A program made the translations under genes and the position numbers. Shown here piece by piece: positions 20,893 through 29,489 of a stretch of 64,000 nt of DNA; the first letter of the stretch is position 1, and every line of letters begins with the position of its first letter. The stretch lies in contig NZ_JAAOXM010000013.1 of assembly GCF_011605345.1 (NCBI RefSeq), forward strand, positions 1 to 64,000, in the 5' to 3' direction. This DNA is from Burkholderia sp. D-99. Lineage in GTDB: Bacteria; Pseudomonadota; Gammaproteobacteria; Burkholderiales; Burkholderiaceae. A model generated the notes under the pieces. The model did not search any database, was not told where the DNA came from, and was given only the letters and a program-made list of their open reading frames with translations.

Positions 20893-21211
20893 GCGTTCGA
20901 ACGTTCCCGATCGTGACGGAAAAGGCTGCCCTCGGGGCGGCCTTTTTTGCATCTGCGCGATGTGCAATCGGGCTGCCTGCAAAACACTGTTCCTGCGGGG
21001 TGTGGCAATCCGGCAAAACCCCGTCGCGCGGTGCTTTCAGGCACATTTCACGGTGAACTTCGGTATCGGTTCTGTGATATGCTGCGCGCACGCAAGTTTT
21101 AGGTCCTTCCAAGCAAGACTTGATTCGCAATCCGCTAAACGGTCAGGCCGTGTCGCGGAAGGTTGAGTAACCCGCTATTTCTCGAGAAGCTCGAAGAAAG
21201 GTGAGCGTAAA
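20893..21211 (+). other. typA-sucA intergenic region
   Basis: About 320 bases with no gene. The typA terminator lies at 20920-20948. The rest should hold the sucA promoter, with an AT-richer stretch around TGTGATATGCT near 21075. A 10-bp palindrome TTCTCGAGAA lies at 21179-21188, just before the sucA ribosome-binding site. No riboswitch class was recognised. Confidence 0.5.
20920..20948 (+). terminator. Rho-independent terminator of typA
   Basis: AAGGC-T-GCCC pairs with GGGC-G-GCCTT around a TCG loop (10 bp with one T-G pair), followed by six T. Confidence 0.85.
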
Positions 21212-24076
21212 ATGTCAGATGTAATGAAGCAGTTTCAGCTGAACTCCTATCTGTTCGGCGGCAATGCTTCGTACGTTGAAGAACTGTACGATGCATACCT
21301 CAACAATCCGGCGTCAGTGCCAGAGAACTGGCGAGAGTATTTCGACGCGCTGCAGAATGTGCCTGCAACGGACGGTTCGAATGCCAATGACGTCGCCCAC
21401 TTTCCGATCGTCGAATCGTTTGCCGAGCGTGCGAAGGCCAATGCCTTCATTCCGCGCGAAAGCAGCACCAATCTTGCTGCGGCGCGCAAGCAAGTTCACG
21501 TGCAGTCCCTCATCAGCGCTTATCGCTTCCTTGGCTCGCAATGGGCCAATCTGGATCCCCTGAAGCGCCGCGAACGTCCCGCCATTCCCGAACTCGAACC
21601 CGCGTTCTACGACTTCTCCGAAGGCGACCTCGACCAGACATACAGCGCGAGCAACCTGTATTTCGGTTTCGACCAGGCTTCGCTGCGCGATATCGTCAAG
21701 GGGCTGCGCGACACGTATTGCGGCACGATCGGCGCCGAATACATGTACATCAGCGACCCGGAGCAGAAGCGCTGGTGGCAGGAGCGCCTGGAGTCGACCC
21801 GCGCGACGCCGAACTTCTCGGCAGACGAGAAGAAGCACATCCTGAATCGCCTGACGGCCGCGGAAGGCCTCGAGCGTTACCTGCATACCAAGTACGTCGG
21901 CCAGAAGCGCTTCTCGCTCGAAGGCGGCGAAAGCTTCATCGCGTCGATGGACGAAGTCGTCCAGCACGCGGGCAAGCGCGGCGTGCAGGAAATCATCATC
22001 GGCATGGCCCACCGTGGCCGTCTGAACGTGCTGGTCAACACGCTGGGCAAGATGCCGGCCGACCTGTTCGCCGAATTCGAAGGCAAGCACGTCGACGACC
22101 TGCCGGCAGGTGACGTGAAGTACCACAAGGGCTTCTCGTCGGACGTGTCGACGGAAGGCGGCCCGGTCCACCTGTCGCTCGCGTTCAACCCGTCGCACCT
22201 CGAAATCGTGAACCCGGTGGTCGAAGGTTCCGCGAAGGCACGGATGGACCGTCGCGGCGACGAAGACGGCCTGCAAGTGCTGCCGGTGCAGATCCACGGC
22301 GACGCGGCCTTCGCTGGCCAGGGCGTCGTGATGGAAACGCTGAACCTCGCGCAGACGCGCGGTTACGGCACGCACGGCACGCTGCACATCGTCATCAACA
22401 ACCAGATCGGCTTCACGACGTCCGACCCGCGCGACGCGCGCTCGACGCTGTACTGTACCGACGTCGTCAAGATGATCGAGGCGCCGGTGCTGCACGTGAA
22501 CGGCGACGATCCGGAAGCCGTGATCCTCGCGACGCAGATCGCGATCGATTACCGGATGCAGTTCCACAAGGATGTCGTGATCGACATCGTCTGCTTCCGC
22601 AAGCTGGGTCACAACGAGCAGGACACGCCGGCGGTCACGCAGCCGCTGATGTACAAGAAGATCGCGCAGCACCCGGGCACCCGTGCGCTGTACGCCGAGA
22701 AGCTCGTGCAGCAGGGCGTGATCACCGCGGAAGACGCCGACAGCTACGTGAAGGCGTACCGCAAGGCGATGGACGACGGTCACCACACGGTCGACCCGGT
22801 CCTGTCGAACTACAAGAGCAAGTACGCGGTCGACTGGGTTCCGTTCCTGAACCGCAAGTGGACGGACGCAGCCGACACGGCCGTGCCGCTCGCCGAACTG
22901 AAGCGCCTCGGCGAACGCATCACGACGGTCCCGGAAAACTTCAAGGTTCACCCGCTCGTCGAGCGCGTGATCAACGACCGCCGCAACATGGCGCGCGGCG
23001 ACCAGCCGCTCGACTGGGGCATGGGCGAGCACCTCGCGTTCGCGTCGCTCGTCGCATCGGGCTACTCGGTGCGCCTGACGGGCCAGGACTCGGGCCGCGG
23101 CACGTTCACGCACCGTCATGCGGTGCTGCACGACCAGAACCGCGAGCGCTGGAACGACGGCACGTACGTGCCGCTGCAGAACATCGCGGAAGGCCAGGCG
23201 AAGTTCACGGTGATCGACTCGGTGCTGTCGGAAGAAGCCGTGCTGGGCTTCGAATACGGTTACTCGACCGCCGAGCCGAACACGCTCGTGCTGTGGGAAG
23301 CGCAGTTCGGTGACTTCGTCAACGGCGCGCAGGTCGTGATCGACCAGTTCATCTCGTCGGGCGAAGTGAAGTGGGGCCGTGTGTCAGGTCTCACGATGCT
23401 GCTGCCGCACGGCTATGAAGGCCAGGGTCCGGAACACTCGTCCACGCGTATCGAGCGTTTCCTGCAACTGTGCGCGGATCACAACATGCAGGTCGTTCAA
23501 CCGACGACGCCGGCGCAGATTTTCCACCTGCTGCGTCGCCAGATGATCCGCCTGTTCCGCAAGCCGCTGATCGTCGCGACGCCGAAGTCGCTGCTGCGTC
23601 ACAAGGAAGCGGTATCGGACCTGTCGGAACTGGCGAAGGGTTCGTTCCAGCCGGTGCTGGGCGAAACCGACGGCGGCATCGACGCGAAGAAGGTCAAGCG
23701 CGTGCTGGCATGCTCGGGCCGCGTGTATTACGACCTCGTCGCACATCGCCGCGAAGCGAAGGCGAACGACGTCGCGATCATCCGTATCGAGCAGCTGTAT
23801 CCGTTCGCGCACAAGCAGTTCGAAGCCGAAATGAAGAAGTACGAGAACGCGACTGAAGTGGTCTGGGTGCAGGACGAGCCGCAGAACCAAGGCCCCTGGT
23901 TCTACGTCGAGCACCATCTGAAGGAAGGCATGAAGGAAGGGCAGAAGCTGGCATACAGCGGCCGTCCGGCTTCGGCCTCGCCGGCGGTTGGCTACTACGC
24001 GAAGCACTACGAGCAGCAGAAGGCCCTCATCGAAGGTGCTTTCGGCCGCTTGAAGAGCGCATCGATCGCGAAATAA
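21212..24076 (+). CDS. sucA: 2-oxoglutarate dehydrogenase E1 component
   Basis: E1 of the 2-oxoglutarate dehydrogenase complex decarboxylates 2-oxoglutarate with thiamine diphosphate in the TCA cycle. The 954 residues match the family. Visible are the N-terminal E2-binding segment (SYLFGGNASYVEELYDAYL), the active-site block IIGMAHRGRLNVLVN, the HGDAAFAGQGVVMETLN cofactor region, and the transketolase-like C-terminal half (GTFTHRHAVLHDQ). sucB and lpdA follow in order, encoding E2 and E3. Confidence 0.97.
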   Translation: MSDVMKQFQLNSYLFGGNASYVEELYDAYLNNPASVPENWREYFDALQNVPATDGSNANDVAHFPIVESFAERAKANAFIPRESSTNLAAARKQVHVQSLISAYRFLGSQWANLDPLKRRERPAIPELEPAFYDFSEGDLDQTYSASNLYFGFDQASLRDIVKGLRDTYCGTIGAEYMYISDPEQKRWWQERLESTRATPNFSADEKKHILNRLTAAEGLERYLHTKYVGQKRFSLEGGESFIASMDEVVQHAGKRGVQEIIIGMAHRGRLNVLVNTLGKMPADLFAEFEGKHVDDLPAGDVKYHKGFSSDVSTEGGPVHLSLAFNPSHLEIVNPVVEGSAKARMDRRGDEDGLQVLPVQIHGDAAFAGQGVVMETLNLAQTRGYGTHGTLHIVINNQIGFTTSDPRDARSTLYCTDVVKMIEAPVLHVNGDDPEAVILATQIAIDYRMQFHKDVVIDIVCFRKLGHNEQDTPAVTQPLMYKKIAQHPGTRALYAEKLVQQGVITAEDADSYVKAYRKAMDDGHHTVDPVLSNYKSKYAVDWVPFLNRKWTDAADTAVPLAELKRLGERITTVPENFKVHPLVERVINDRRNMARGDQPLDWGMGEHLAFASLVASGYSVRLTGQDSGRGTFTHRHAVLHDQNRERWNDGTYVPLQNIAEGQAKFTVIDSVLSEEAVLGFEYGYSTAEPNTLVLWEAQFGDFVNGAQVVIDQFISSGEVKWGRVSGLTMLLPHGYEGQGPEHSSTRIERFLQLCADHNMQVVQPTTPAQIFHLLRRQMIRLFRKPLIVATPKSLLRHKEAVSDLSELAKGSFQPVLGETDGGIDAKKVKRVLACSGRVYYDLVAHRREAKANDVAIIRIEQLYPFAHKQFEAEMKKYENATEVVWVQDEPQNQGPWFYVEHHLKEGMKEGQKLAYSGRPASASPAVGYYAKHYEQQKALIEGAFGRLKSASIAK

Positions 24077-24090
24077 CCGACGGAAGCGAA

Positions 24091-24124
24091 ACGGGAAGGC
24101 GCAGTGCGCTTTCCCGTCTCTTTT
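24091..24124 (+). terminator. terminator-like hairpin between sucA and sucB
   Basis: ACGGGAAGGCGC pairs with GCGCTTTCCCGT (one G-T pair) around a tiny loop, followed by CTCTTTT. It may reduce read-through from sucA to sucB or mark an RNA end. Confidence 0.5.
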
Positions 24125-24211
24125 GGCCCGCCTGGCGCGTGGCGCGCCGCACCGGCCGAAGGGATCGCACGAACCTCGTCACACCCCAGATTAAGCATCC
24201 AGGAAAATCAC

Positions 24212-25486
24212 ATGGCTATCGTAGAAGTCAAAGTCCCCCAGCTTTCGGAGTCGGTTTCGGAAGCCACCATGCTGCAGTGGAAGAAGAAGCCGGGCGAAGC
24301 AGTCGCGCAGGACGAAATCCTGATCGAACTCGAGACCGACAAGGTCGTGCTCGAAGTGCCGGCACCGGCCGCGGGCGTGCTCGCGCAAGTGCTGCAGAAC
24401 GACGGTGACACCGTTGTTGCCGATCAGCTGATCGCGACGATCGACACCGAAGCGAAGGCAGGTGCAGCCGAAGCCGCGGCGGGCGCCGCCGAAGTCAAGC
24501 CGGCAGCAGCGCCTGCTGCAGCCGCGCCGGTTGCACAGCCGGTCGCCGCAACGGCATCGTCGGCCACCGCATCGCCGGCCGCATCGAAGCTGCTGGCCGA
24601 GAAGGGCCTGTCGGCGGGCGACGTCGCAGGTTCGGGCCGCGACGGCCGCGTCACGAAGGGCGACGCGCTGGCCGCTGGCAGCGCACCGAAGGCTGCTCCG
24701 GCTGCCGCACCGGCCAAGGCTGCCGCTGCGAAGCCGTCGCTGCCGGAAGTGAAGGTGCCGGCATCGGCAACGACCTGGCTGAACGACCGTCCGGAACAGC
24801 GCGTGCCGATGTCGCGCCTGCGTGCGCGTATCGCTGAGCGTCTGCTCGAATCGCAGCAGACCAACGCGATCCTGACGACGTTCAACGAAGTCAACATGGC
24901 TCCGGTCATGGAACTGCGCAACAAGTACAAGGACAAGTTCGAGAAGGAACATGGCGTGAAGCTCGGCTTCATGTCGTTCTTCGTGAAGGCCGCTGTCCAT
25001 GCACTGAAGAAGTTCCCGCTCGTCAATGCGTCGATCGACGGTAACGACATCGTCTACCACGGCTACTTCGACATCGGTATCGCTGTCGGCTCGCCGCGTG
25101 GCCTCGTCGTGCCGATCCTGCGCAACGCGGATCAGCTGAGCCTCGCCGACATCGAAAAGAAGATCGCCGAGTTCGGCCAGAAGGCGAAGGACGGCAAGCT
25201 GTCGATCGAGGAAATGACGGGCGGTACGTTCTCGATCTCGAACGGCGGCGTGTTCGGCTCGATGCTGTCGACCCCGATCATCAACCCGCCGCAGTCGGCA
25301 ATCCTCGGCGTGCACGCGACGAAGGAGCGTCCGGTCGTCGAAAACGGCCAGATCGTGATCCGTCCGATCAACTACCTCGCGCTGTCGTACGACCACCGCA
25401 TCATCGACGGCCGCGAAGCCGTGCTGTCGCTCGTCGCGATGAAGGATGCGCTGGAAGATCCGGCCCGCCTGCTGCTCGACCTGTAA
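24212..25486 (+). CDS. sucB: 2-oxoglutarate dehydrogenase E2, dihydrolipoamide succinyltransferase
   Basis: E2 carries the lipoyl group and transfers the succinyl unit to CoA. The 424 residues hold one lipoyl domain with Lys44 in [11 protein letters not shown], an Ala/Pro linker, a peripheral-subunit-binding domain ([15 protein letters not shown]), another linker and the catalytic domain with His395 and Asp399 in SYDHRIIDG. The ATG at 24212 fits the family start [15 protein letters not shown]; an upstream in-frame start would add an unrelated 36-residue lead. Confidence 0.96.
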   Translation: MAIVEVKVPQLSESVSEATMLQWKKKPGEAVAQDEILIELETDKVVLEVPAPAAGVLAQVLQNDGDTVVADQLIATIDTEAKAGAAEAAAGAAEVKPAAAPAAAAPVAQPVAATASSATASPAASKLLAEKGLSAGDVAGSGRDGRVTKGDALAAGSAPKAAPAAAPAKAAAAKPSLPEVKVPASATTWLNDRPEQRVPMSRLRARIAERLLESQQTNAILTTFNEVNMAPVMELRNKYKDKFEKEHGVKLGFMSFFVKAAVHALKKFPLVNASIDGNDIVYHGYFDIGIAVGSPRGLVVPILRNADQLSLADIEKKIAEFGQKAKDGKLSIEEMTGGTFSISNGGVFGSMLSTPIINPPQSAILGVHATKERPVVENGQIVIRPINYLALSYDHRIIDGREAVLSLVAMKDALEDPARLLLDL

Positions 25487-25512
25487 GCCGAGTCTCACTG
25501 CATTGACCCGCT

Positions 25513-25544
25513 CCGCGGGTTCGCGCACACGCGCGAACCCGCGG
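25513..25544 (+). other. very stable 14-bp hairpin between sucB and lpdA
   Basis: CCGCGGGTTCGCGC and its exact complement are separated by ACAC. There is no T run, so it is not an ordinary terminator. It may protect the upstream message from 3' exonucleases or set relative expression of sucB and lpdA. Confidence 0.55.
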
Positions 25545-25567
25545 GCGTACAAGTAGAAAGGATTGTC

Positions 25568-26998
25568 ATGTCCAAGGAATTTGACGTCGTCGTGATCGGC
25601 GCCGGCCCCGGCGGCTACATCGCCGCGATTCGCGCCGCGCAGCTCGGCAAGACCGTTGCCTGTATCGAAAAGTGGAAGAACCCGGCCGGCGCGCTGAAGC
25701 TCGGCGGCACCTGCCTGAACGTCGGCTGCATCCCGTCGAAGGCGCTGCTCGCTTCGTCGGAGGAGTTCGAGAACGCGTCGCACCACCTGGCCGACCACGG
25801 CATCACCGCCGACGGCGTGAAGATCGACATCGCGAAGATGATCGGCCGCAAGGACGCGATCGTCGAGAAGATGACGTCCGGTATCGAGTTCCTGTTCAAG
25901 AAGAACAAGATCACCTGGCTGAAGGGCCATGGCAAGTTCGCCGGCAAGACCGACGCCGGCGTGCAGATCGAAGTGAGCGGCGAGGGTGAAGCCGAAGTCG
26001 TCACCGCGAAGAACGTGATCATCGCGACGGGCTCGAAGGCGCGTCACCTGCCGGGCATCCCGGTCGACAACAAGATCGTGTCGGACAACGAAGGCGCGCT
26101 GACGTTCGACGCGGTGCCGAAGAAACTCGCCGTGATCGGCGCAGGCGTGATCGGCCTCGAGCTCGGCTCGGTGTGGCGTCGCCTGGGCGCTGAAGTGACG
26201 GTGCTCGAAGCGCTGCCGGCATTCCTCGGCGCAGCTGACGAAGCGCTCGCGAAGGAAGCGGCCAAGCTGTTCAAGAAGCAGGGCCTCGACATCCATCTCG
26301 GCGTGCAGATCGGCGAAGTGAAGACGACCGCGGACGGCGTGTCGATCGCTTACACGGACAAGGACGGCAACGCGCAGACGCTCGACGCCGACCGCCTGAT
26401 CGTGTCGGTCGGCCGCGTACCGAACACCGACAACCTCGGCCTCGAGGCAATCGGCCTGAAGGCGAACGAGCGCGGCTTCATCGACGTGGACGACCATTGC
26501 CGCACGGCAGTGCCGAACGTGTACGCGATCGGCGACGTGGTGCGCGGCCCGATGCTCGCACACAAGGCGGAAGATGAAGGCGTGCTGGTCGCGGAAGTGA
26601 TCGACGGCCAGAAGCCGCACATCGACTACAACTGCATTCCGTGGGTGATCTACACGTACCCGGAAATCGCATGGGTCGGCAAGACGGAGCAGCAGCTGAA
26701 GGCGGAAGGCCGCGAGATCAAGTCGGGCAAGTTCCCGTTCTCGATCAACGGCCGCGCGCTCGGCATGAACGCGCCGGACGGTTTCGTGAAGATGATTGCG
26801 GATGCGAAGACCGACGAACTGCTCGGCGTGCACGTGATCGGCGCGAACGCGTCGGACCTGATCGCCGAAGCCGTGGTGGCGATGGAATTCAAGGCGGCGT
26901 CGGAAGACATCGCCCGTATCTGCCATCCGCACCCGTCGATGTCGGAAGTGATGCGCGAAGCGGCGCTCGCCGTCGACAAGCGCTCGCTGAACAGCTGA
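25568..26998 (+). CDS. lpdA: dihydrolipoyl dehydrogenase (E3)
   Basis: E3 is the FAD flavoprotein that reoxidises dihydrolipoamide and makes NADH. The 476 residues show the FAD-binding motif GAGPGGYIAA near residue 11, the redox disulfide Cys49/Cys54 in GGTCLNVGCIPSK, the NAD-binding GAGVIGLELGSVW, and the active-site pair His455/Glu460 in HPHPSMSE. Position after sucB implies service to the 2-oxoglutarate complex. A terminator follows at 27052. Confidence 0.96.
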   Translation: MSKEFDVVVIGAGPGGYIAAIRAAQLGKTVACIEKWKNPAGALKLGGTCLNVGCIPSKALLASSEEFENASHHLADHGITADGVKIDIAKMIGRKDAIVEKMTSGIEFLFKKNKITWLKGHGKFAGKTDAGVQIEVSGEGEAEVVTAKNVIIATGSKARHLPGIPVDNKIVSDNEGALTFDAVPKKLAVIGAGVIGLELGSVWRRLGAEVTVLEALPAFLGAADEALAKEAAKLFKKQGLDIHLGVQIGEVKTTADGVSIAYTDKDGNAQTLDADRLIVSVGRVPNTDNLGLEAIGLKANERGFIDVDDHCRTAVPNVYAIGDVVRGPMLAHKAEDEGVLVAEVIDGQKPHIDYNCIPWVIYTYPEIAWVGKTEQQLKAEGREIKSGKFPFSINGRALGMNAPDGFVKMIADAKTDELLGVHVIGANASDLIAEAVVAMEFKAASEDIARICHPHPSMSEVMREAALAVDKRSLNS

Positions 26999-27051
26999 GC
27001 ACGGTATAGCGCCTGCCGGCCGCCGGCCGGCGCAGCCGTCTCATGACGAGG

Positions 27052-27088
27052 GCGGGCGGGGGTTCCCGTCCGCCTTCGTTTTTTCCGG
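27052..27088 (+). terminator. terminator after lpdA, just before zapE
   Basis: GGCGGGCGG pairs with CCGTCCGCC (nine pairs, one G-T), followed by TTCGTTTTTT. It ends 9 bases before the zapE start, so zapE may depend on read-through from the TCA genes or on a promoter hidden in lpdA. Confidence 0.7.
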
Positions 27089-27096
27089 TTTGCCCG

Positions 27097-28194
27097 ATGA
27101 ACGTCACCGAATACTACACGCGCGAACTGACCACGCGCGGCTATCAGTCCGATCCCGCGCAGCGCGCGGCCGTCGATCGCCTGCAGCAATGTTTCGACGA
27201 ATGGGTCGAGTACAAGGCGCGCCGCTCGAACGCATTCAAGAAGCTGATCAATCATCCCGATCTCCCGCGCGGCGTCTACATGTGGGGCGGCGTCGGTCGC
27301 GGCAAGAGCTTCCTGATGGACAGCTTCTTCGCGGTCGTGCCCGTGCAGCGCAAGACGCGCCTGCATTTCCACGAATTCATGCGCGAGGTGCATCGTGAGC
27401 TCGAGGAACTGAAAGGGCAGGCCGATCCGCTCGACGAACTCGCACGGCGCATCGCGAAGCGCTACCGGCTGATCTGCTTCGACGAGTTCCACGTGTCGGA
27501 CATTGCCGATGCGATGATCCTGTATCGTCTGCTCGACCGCCTGTTCAACAACGGCGTGCAGTTCGTGATGACGTCCAACTACGATCCCGACGACCTGTAT
27601 CCGGACGGCCTGCATCGCGACCGCATGCTGCCGGCGATCGCGCTGATCAAGGACAAGCTCGACGTGCTCAACGTCGACGCGGGTGTCGATTATCGGCAGC
27701 GCACGCTCGCGCAGGTGAAGATGTATCACACGCCGCTCGGCGCCGACGCCGATCGCGAACTGCGCCATGCATTTGCGAAGCTCGCGGCGGTACCCGACGA
27801 AAGCCCGCTCCTGCATATCGAGAAGCGCGAGCTGAAGGCGCTGCGCAAGGCGGACGGCGTCGTATGGTTCGACTTCGCGACGCTGTGCGGCGGCCCGCGC
27901 TCGCAGAACGACTATCTCGAACTCGCGAGCCGCTTCCACGCGATCGTGCTGTCCGAGGTGCCGCAGATGTCGCCGCGGATGGCGTCCGAGGCGCGCCGCT
28001 TCACCTGGCTCATCGACGTGCTGTACGACCACAAGGTCAAGTTGCTGATGTCTGCGGCGGTGCCGGCGGAGCAACTGTACGTCGAAGGCCCGATGGCCAA
28101 CGAGTTTGCGCGTACGGTTTCGCGAATCGTCGAGATGCAGTCGAAGGAATACATCGAAACGCCGCGCCGCATCGTCGATACGTCGCTGACCTGA
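27097..28194 (+). CDS. zapE: cell division protein ZapE (AFG1-like ATPase)
   Basis: ZapE is an AAA+ ATPase that acts on FtsZ at the division ring under stress and relates to mitochondrial Afg1. The 365 residues contain a Walker A GGVGRGKS at 64-71, a Walker B in LICFDEFHV and a sensor-like VMTSNYDPDDLYPDGLHRDRMLPAI. I chose the ATG at 27097 (MNVTEYYTREL), which matches the family; a longer frame overlaps the terminator. It often neighbours the sucA-sucB-lpdA genes in beta-proteobacteria. Confidence 0.92.
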   Translation: MNVTEYYTRELTTRGYQSDPAQRAAVDRLQQCFDEWVEYKARRSNAFKKLINHPDLPRGVYMWGGVGRGKSFLMDSFFAVVPVQRKTRLHFHEFMREVHRELEELKGQADPLDELARRIAKRYRLICFDEFHVSDIADAMILYRLLDRLFNNGVQFVMTSNYDPDDLYPDGLHRDRMLPAIALIKDKLDVLNVDAGVDYRQRTLAQVKMYHTPLGADADRELRHAFAKLAAVPDESPLLHIEKRELKALRKADGVVWFDFATLCGGPRSQNDYLELASRFHAIVLSEVPQMSPRMASEARRFTWLIDVLYDHKVKLLMSAAVPAEQLYVEGPMANEFARTVSRIVEMQSKEYIETPRRIVDTSLT

Positions 28195-28338
28195 GTGCGA
28201 TTTCCGGCAATTGGCGGGATTCAAACGTCAATTCCGGTCAAATCGGCGTGATCTCAGGGTATTTTCGGATTTGTCTTATATTCATTGTTGAGGTGAGCCG
28301 ATATCGTTGTGTCATGGTTACCAAGGCTGGAGATGTCC

Positions 28339-28749
28339 ATGACACCGTATCGCGATCTGACCGACCACGAGTGGCGCTGCGCCGCGCCGCTTCTGCCCGA
28401 AATGCAGCCGCGCACCGAGTTGCGCGGCCGGCCGCTGGCCAATACGCGTGCCGTGCTGAACGGCGTACTCTGGGTCATCTACAGCGGCGCAACGTGGTCG
28501 GCCATGCCGCGCCGTTACCCTTCGTATCAGACCTGCCATCGCCGCTTCAAGGTCTGGCACGAGACGGGCACGTTATTGAACGTGATGCGCGAGCTCTATG
28601 GCGACTCGGGCGTGAACCTGTGCAACGAATTGTCCGTGCGGATGCGCAAGCATGCGCAATCGAAAGCAGCGGAGGCGCGTAGCGGTGTGGCACCCGTGGG
28701 TCGCACACCGGGCAGCTATGCGCCGGGCGCGATGAAGCAGGCGGCATGA
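28339..28749 (+). CDS. IS5-type transposase N-terminal domain protein (DUF4096-like)
   Basis: A 136-residue protein with the transposase N-terminal domain only: DLTDHEWRCAAPLLPE, RGRPL, NGVLWVIYSGATW and RRYPSYQTCHRRFKVWHETG. It lines up along its first 85 residues with the protein at 724-1125, and like it lacks the DDE domain; the last 50 residues are basic and low-complexity. GGAG lies 6 bases before the ATG at 28339. It has its own strong terminator and no flanking inverted repeats. Either a relic or a co-opted DNA-binding protein. Confidence 0.6.
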   Translation: MTPYRDLTDHEWRCAAPLLPEMQPRTELRGRPLANTRAVLNGVLWVIYSGATWSAMPRRYPSYQTCHRRFKVWHETGTLLNVMRELYGDSGVNLCNELSVRMRKHAQSKAAEARSGVAPVGRTPGSYAPGAMKQAA

Positions 28750-28798
28750 TGTCCGCTGTTTGCCGTCTTGTTTGCGGCGACGCAACGTACCAAAAGAA

Positions 28799-28836
28799 AA
28801 TCGGCCTGACGACGAAATCGTCAGGCCGATTTTTTC
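28799..28836 (+). terminator. strong bidirectional terminator
   Basis: A perfect 14-bp stem (AATCGGCCTGACGA with its complement) around CGAAA, with a T run on the plus side and an A-rich run on the other. It separates the mini-transposase gene from the convergent DUF2147 gene. Confidence 0.92.
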
Positions 28837-28866
28837 ATTGAGCTGCGCGTTTCAGCGCGAGCCGCG

Positions 28867-29328
28867 TTATTGTTGGCGCACCCAGGTCTGCGACCGGCCG
28901 AGCAGCGACACGCCGATGTAACCGCGCACGACGAGTTTCTGGCCGCCGTCTTCAAGCGTCATCTTGCACTTGTAGACCTTGCCGTTCTCCGGGTCGAGAA
29001 TGTTGCCGCCGTCCCAGTGGTCGCCTTCCTTCTTCATTGCCTTGATGATCGTCATGCCCTTGATGAGCTGATCCTTGCGCTCGTCCGTGCAGGCGCTGCA
29101 GCGGCGATCGGGCGTATCGTTCGCACCGAGGCCCTTGACGACCTTGCCGGTCAGCGCACCGTCGCCGTCCTCGGCGATCTGCACGAGTGCCTTCGGCTGA
29201 TGCGTGTTGTCGTCGATCGTCTGCCACATGCCGATGGGATTGTCGGCTTGTGCGAACGTGGGGGCTGCGCAGGCGAGCAGTGCGCCGGCAACGGCGATTG
29301 CACGCAACGGGCGGGTCAGTTGAATCAT
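28867..29328 (-). CDS. DUF2147 family exported protein
   Basis: A 153-residue periplasmic or secreted protein. The signal peptide runs to about residue 26 (APTFA/QADN). The mature part has the DUF2147 pattern: N-P-I-G-M-W-Q-T-I-D near the start, DRRCSACTDERKDQLIKGMTI in the middle, and LEDGGQKLVVRGYIGVSLLGRSQTW at the end. The two Cys in C-S-A-C could form a disulfide or bind metal. The ATG follows a textbook AGGAGG, which rules out a longer frame. Function unknown; family members are small secreted beta-barrels. Confidence 0.85.
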   Translation of the reverse strand: MIQLTRPLRAIAVAGALLACAAPTFAQADNPIGMWQTIDDNTHQPKALVQIAEDGDGALTGKVVKGLGANDTPDRRCSACTDERKDQLIKGMTIIKAMKKEGDHWDGGNILDPENGKVYKCKMTLEDGGQKLVVRGYIGVSLLGRSQTWVRQQ

Positions 29329-29455
29329 TGTCGTCCTCCTTGTATGTCGTGTTCGATTTGCCCGCACGACCGTCTGCATGGGGCGGGCATGTTGCGAGCT
29401 TCGCCAGAATACGTGAAACCGCACGCCACGTTTGATAGAGGGGACTCTAATCGAA

Positions 29456-29478
29456 ACAGCCCGCGTGGCGCGGGCTGT
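29456..29478 (-). terminator. terminator-like hairpin after the TpsB gene
   Basis: ACAGCCCGCG and CGCGGGCTGT form a 10-bp stem with a three-base loop; on the minus strand TTTCG follows, so the T tract is short. It lies 12 bases past the TpsB stop. Confidence 0.6.
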
Positions 29479-29489
29479 CTGGTGACCGA

